Shown piece after piece: positions 60,420 to 64,000 of a DNA stretch of 64,000 nucleotides (its first letter is position 1; the number at the start of each line of letters is the position of its first letter). This stretch comes from Centropus unirufus. Taxonomy: Eukaryota > Chordata > Aves > Cuculiformes > Centropidae. The stretch lies in NCBI GenBank assembly GCA_013397695.1, contig VYZI01000053.1:2385762-2449761 (forward strand), in the 5' to 3' direction. Below the pieces are notes generated by a model. The model ran no database searches, had not been told where the DNA came from, and saw nothing but the letters and a program-made list of their open reading frames with translations. Both the position numbers and the translations under genes were made by a program.

Positions 60420-63400
60420 TGTCACCCCACCCTCAAATCACCTCCAATTTTTTAACTGAAAATTAAAAATCTGGAGATCTCAGAACTTAAGCATCTAAAA
60501 TGCCTCATGGCTACTATGAATTTTCAGTAGCCAGTTCATTTTTATGAACTGAATCCAGTTTACAGATTCAGCACAGAACGAAGGGGCTGAAAGAGTCTTC
60601 TGGACTTCATCCAGACATTCAAGTTGAAAATACCAAATACCAACAGTTCATATCACCTTCTCCCTCATTTTGATCTGCTGTTTCATGATAGAAAGATTTC
60701 AGTGGAAACTGACGGAAAAAAGGAATTAAGAACCTCTGATACAAAATAGCTCCTCCAAACCCACACATCTATTCCTCACAGACAAAGAGAAGCCTCGGCT
60801 GAAAAGAAAAAAAAATAAGAGCCAGTTCCATTGAGACCACCCACACTATATCAGTCCACATCACCTTATTCCACTGGCATCAGACATCAGAGCCAAAGAA
60901 CTGTGTAGGAAAGACTCATTACTAGTGCTTCTAGCTTAGGCTGATGAATCAATATCTGTGATAAGATCAGTGTCACTCATGAATGAGGTTTCTACTGTCG
61001 CACACATTAACACGGATCTGCAAAATGGTGCTATGGACTCAGCGTGTCACTGAAACACCTACAGCATTTTGCCAAGTGGGGGAGGAAGCATGGAATAAAC
61101 TTCACTATCTCTTTTACATCAGTTTGAATGTAAAAGTCTGTAAAGCATATATCCAGTTAATATGCTGATTTTGCTGCAGCATTGCTGCCTACATAGAAAG
61201 GGCTTCAGACATCTTCACCTGCTCAGGGGGTCCAGCTGTGTAGCGTTTCTAAGCTTCACGTTCACAGAGGACATTGATACTCACAAGTAAGGTGAATTGA
61301 GACCCAGTCTTCTGATACAATGACTGTGGTGCTTAGGCTTATCCAGATAAAGGTTTTGCAGCGATGGAAGTAAAAGTAGACTTTGGAGGGATAAAGCTGG
61401 GATGGAAAGTCAGAAACAGCCATGGGAACTCTGGCAGGGGGATGCTGTCCCACCAGACAAAGAAGAGGTGCAACAGTAAGCCCTGGTTATGGAAAGAAAA
61501 GAACCTCTTCTCCCTATTAATATATTGCAATGATTTCTATCTGAAACAGGCCAGCTTCTCCCTTAATAGCTGCAACTATCCTTGCTTTGTGGGTCTCTGG
61601 GTCATGGTCTTTTTCATTCTCCTAACAATGTGCTGTCTGGATTACTGTTGGTTATGACTATGTGTAGGGCTAATTGCCTTATGTCCCTTTTATCCTGGAA
61701 GTAGACTTCTGATTGGGGATGGATTTTGAGATGGGGTAGTGTGGGGGGGAAGCTCCTGACAAGCTGCAAAAAAATCTTTCAACCATGACTGAAGTCTTAG
61801 CTCTTTTTCCATTCCTGCTCAGCTAAAGCCCTAGAGTGGATATAACACAGAAGAGATGTGAGTCCTGGAGGAATGGCCCAATAATTCTTGATTTCAATGA
61901 GATAGTTCTGCTGGAGTATCTATTGCTAATAAGGGACCTGGGGCCAGGTCTAGCAAAAAACCCAAACATGAACAGCATTACTCGCCATGTCAATGTAACA
62001 TTTCTCCTGCCCCCTGATTATTTCCATACATACACACCCTCCTCCCCTTTATTTTGTATTCAAGAGTCTTATACAAGTCAGTTTTCACTTAACTTCACTC
62101 TTCCAGCAATACCTTGCAGTTCAAAAGGTCTGAAGTCAACCACAGTGTTAGACAGGGATAAATGCAAATGCCTAGGGCCAGACCTGTTTAGGTTTCAGCA
62201 TAAATATAAATCACCTCTGATTCTGTTTTTATTTGCTGCCTTAAGCTAGTCATTAACACATTGAAAACAATCTGGGTGCAATCATTTTCTTCTGATCCAG
62301 CTCCTTTCCCCTGTAATCAGCATTCTAGGAGAATATATGGGCTGCTTCTGTCACTTGGCTCCTGACTTACACCAGCGTAAATCTACTGAAGTCAACAGAA
62401 TCCCCCAGGAGCCTCACTTGGCTCGGTTGCATGTGAGCAGCTGCTGGAATTGGATAAGCCCCTGTGCTGCAAAGAAGAGGCCTTGTACTAACGTTCCTTA
62501 TTGCAGGGAGAATGCACCCAGCAGTGAGAAAGTGCAAACACCTCTGCCCCACACCTCCAGCGCACTGACAGTTGGCAGAGCTGAAAATCCACTTCCACAT
62601 GTAAGAGCGTAAATTCTCAAGTGGCCACCAAGTGCTTCAGAAAGCTGAACAGATCTAGTTCGGGAGAAAAAAAACCAAAATCTTCAAGAGGTCCTTCTCA
62701 ATTTTCAAGTGTGCATGCATCTGTGTTTGTGGAGGGAAGGTTAAAGATTTTTCAAGGTGCATTAGGTGAGGGAGAAATTATCATGGCCAATGAATACAGA
62801 AAGCTTTGCAGAAGTGCATTGCAAGTTTAAAGTGAGGGTTAGTCAGTGCTCTCCCCAGGAACAGCTTTCTAATCCAGTGTTCATTGTTAGCATTAATTCA
62901 GGATCCAGCTTCACAGTTAATCAGTTCAAACAGTCCCTGGCTGGGATTTTTTCCCAATCTCCTCTTTCAGAGGCAATTCCTAATCTATGTCCCTGTTTAC
63001 ACCATTTTTTATTTTTACTCATCCCCTACTGTCAGTAGATTCAAGCCAGCTAAAAGAGCCAAGAGGGTATAACCTTTCCTCCTCGGTCTGCTTTGCCCAT
63101 ATTACAATCACAGTGATTTTAGAAGCGTTTCATTTAGAGTTTTCTCCTGCCAAACCATCAAAAAATTTGAAAAAATCTGCATGCAGTATGCTGACATCTC
63201 CACCTGCAAAATGGGTAAAGAGAGTATGAATAGGACACTGTTAATGCTCAGCATTTCCAAATCAATCAGCTCCACTCAGATTTCTTAAAAACAAATCATA
63301 GTATGCACTCAAACAGGAACCTATGCCTTATTACTGATCCTCAATTTCTTAAATATTCCAGGATAAAAAGAAATTTATCTTTCTAGAACCACTTTTGTCT

Positions 63401-63861
63401 AATTAGGTGAAAGGAAATACACAAAAATCTGAAATTCCCTTAAATTATGATAGCAGTAAGACAGTTTTTAGGAAAAGAAACTGTAAACCAAGTGAGATTT
63501 TTAATAAAACTAGCAATGGGTAAGCTAGAAAAGGAGTGATTTAGGCTTACTCATGAAAATCTAGATCTGGGCTGTTTCACCTTATCCTCACTGATTTATA
63601 AATTCAGTTTGATGAACATGCACCTTGCTTATCCCATGCCTATTAGGTTTGTGGCAAGTGAACTAAATTTTATTGCTGCTTGAGTTACTAGCACTTAGTT
63701 TCAGATTTCCACAAGTGAAAAATGCCATACACTCCACTAAGCAGCAGGATAGAAAAAAGGGTAAGAAATGTCTCTCAGCATACTGTTACCAATAGCAGGA
63801 ATAGCTCGAGGAGTCAGCTGTGTCTGAGCCTCAGGCTGTGCTGAGGATTTATCAGGGGAAA

Positions 63862-64000
63862 TCACAGATTCATTCATGTAGGAAAAGACCTGCAAGGTCT
63901 CAAAGCCCATCTGCAAACCTAACAGTGCCATGTCCACCACTAAACCATTTATTTAAGCACCAGCACCACATCCACATGGCTTTGAAGTACCCCCAGGGAT
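63862..64000 (-). mobile_element. CR1 LINE, 3' end fragment, minus strand, cut by the right edge
   Basis: 'aggaaaagacctgcaaggtc' followed by 'cactaaaccattt' and 'tttgaagtacccccagggat' is the reverse complement of a CR1 3' end of the same general subfamily as the copy at 20437. The element continues beyond the window. Confidence 0.9.

Larger units (their letters stand above)
57335..63860. other. Unique intergenic DNA right of the gap
   Basis: About 6.5 kb without a recognised gene. It contains a 19-base A run and a 24-bp tandem duplication, listed separately, and no clear transposon until the CR1 copy at the right edge. Confidence 0.5.

Noticed and set aside
1..64000. CRISPR arrays, bacterial operons, phage or insertion sequences
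   Set aside because: The window is vertebrate nuclear DNA with spliced exons and CR1 LINEs; no spaced direct repeats or dense coding were seen.

Overview
The window looks like a piece of a bird chromosome. The evidence is a vertebrate split gene with consensus splice sites, plus many copies of the 3' end of the CR1 LINE, recognisable from the phrase around 'CCAACCCAAACCATTCTATGAT'. The species cannot be fixed from this sequence. A 5-base run of N at 57330-57334 shows it is a draft assembly.

Left end (1 to about 7.1 kb): the 5' half of GHITM (TMBIM5/MICS1), on the minus strand. GHITM encodes a mitochondrial inner-membrane protein of the Bax-inhibitor-1 family. Five coding exons can be placed to the base (5223-5095, 3612-3513, 2900-2789, 1816-1675, 634-526). 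They join in frame and encode the first 197 residues; the rest of the gene lies beyond the left edge. A non-coding first exon is inferred at about 6907-6960. It sits in a CpG-rich promoter with ETS-like, CCAAT and E-box motifs.

Upstream of the promoter (6.5-9.9 kb): a cluster of short CR1 fragments, a second CpG-rich patch at about 7.96-8.30 kb, and a decayed tandem array with a period of about 140-160 bp. Three of its four units carry telomere-like CCCTAA motifs.

Rest of the window (about 10-64 kb): no convincing protein-coding or RNA gene was found. It holds decayed transposons: a long CR1 piece with reverse-transcriptase and 3' UTR remnants (11.13-12.09 kb), a dead mariner transposase (15.87-16.25 kb), several CR1 3' ends, and two possible older repeats. 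There are also simple repeats and much AT-rich unique DNA. In mammals the DNA upstream of GHITM is a large gene desert reaching to NRG3, and this window is consistent with that arrangement (inference). About 23 kb from 40.3 to 63.86 kb has no CR1 copy I could recognise.

I found no evidence of an undescribed enzymatic or defence system. The observations most worth a second look are the telomere-motif array, the minisatellite against the inferred GHITM exon 1 donor, the second CpG patch, the inverted CR1 pair and the repeat-poor desert.
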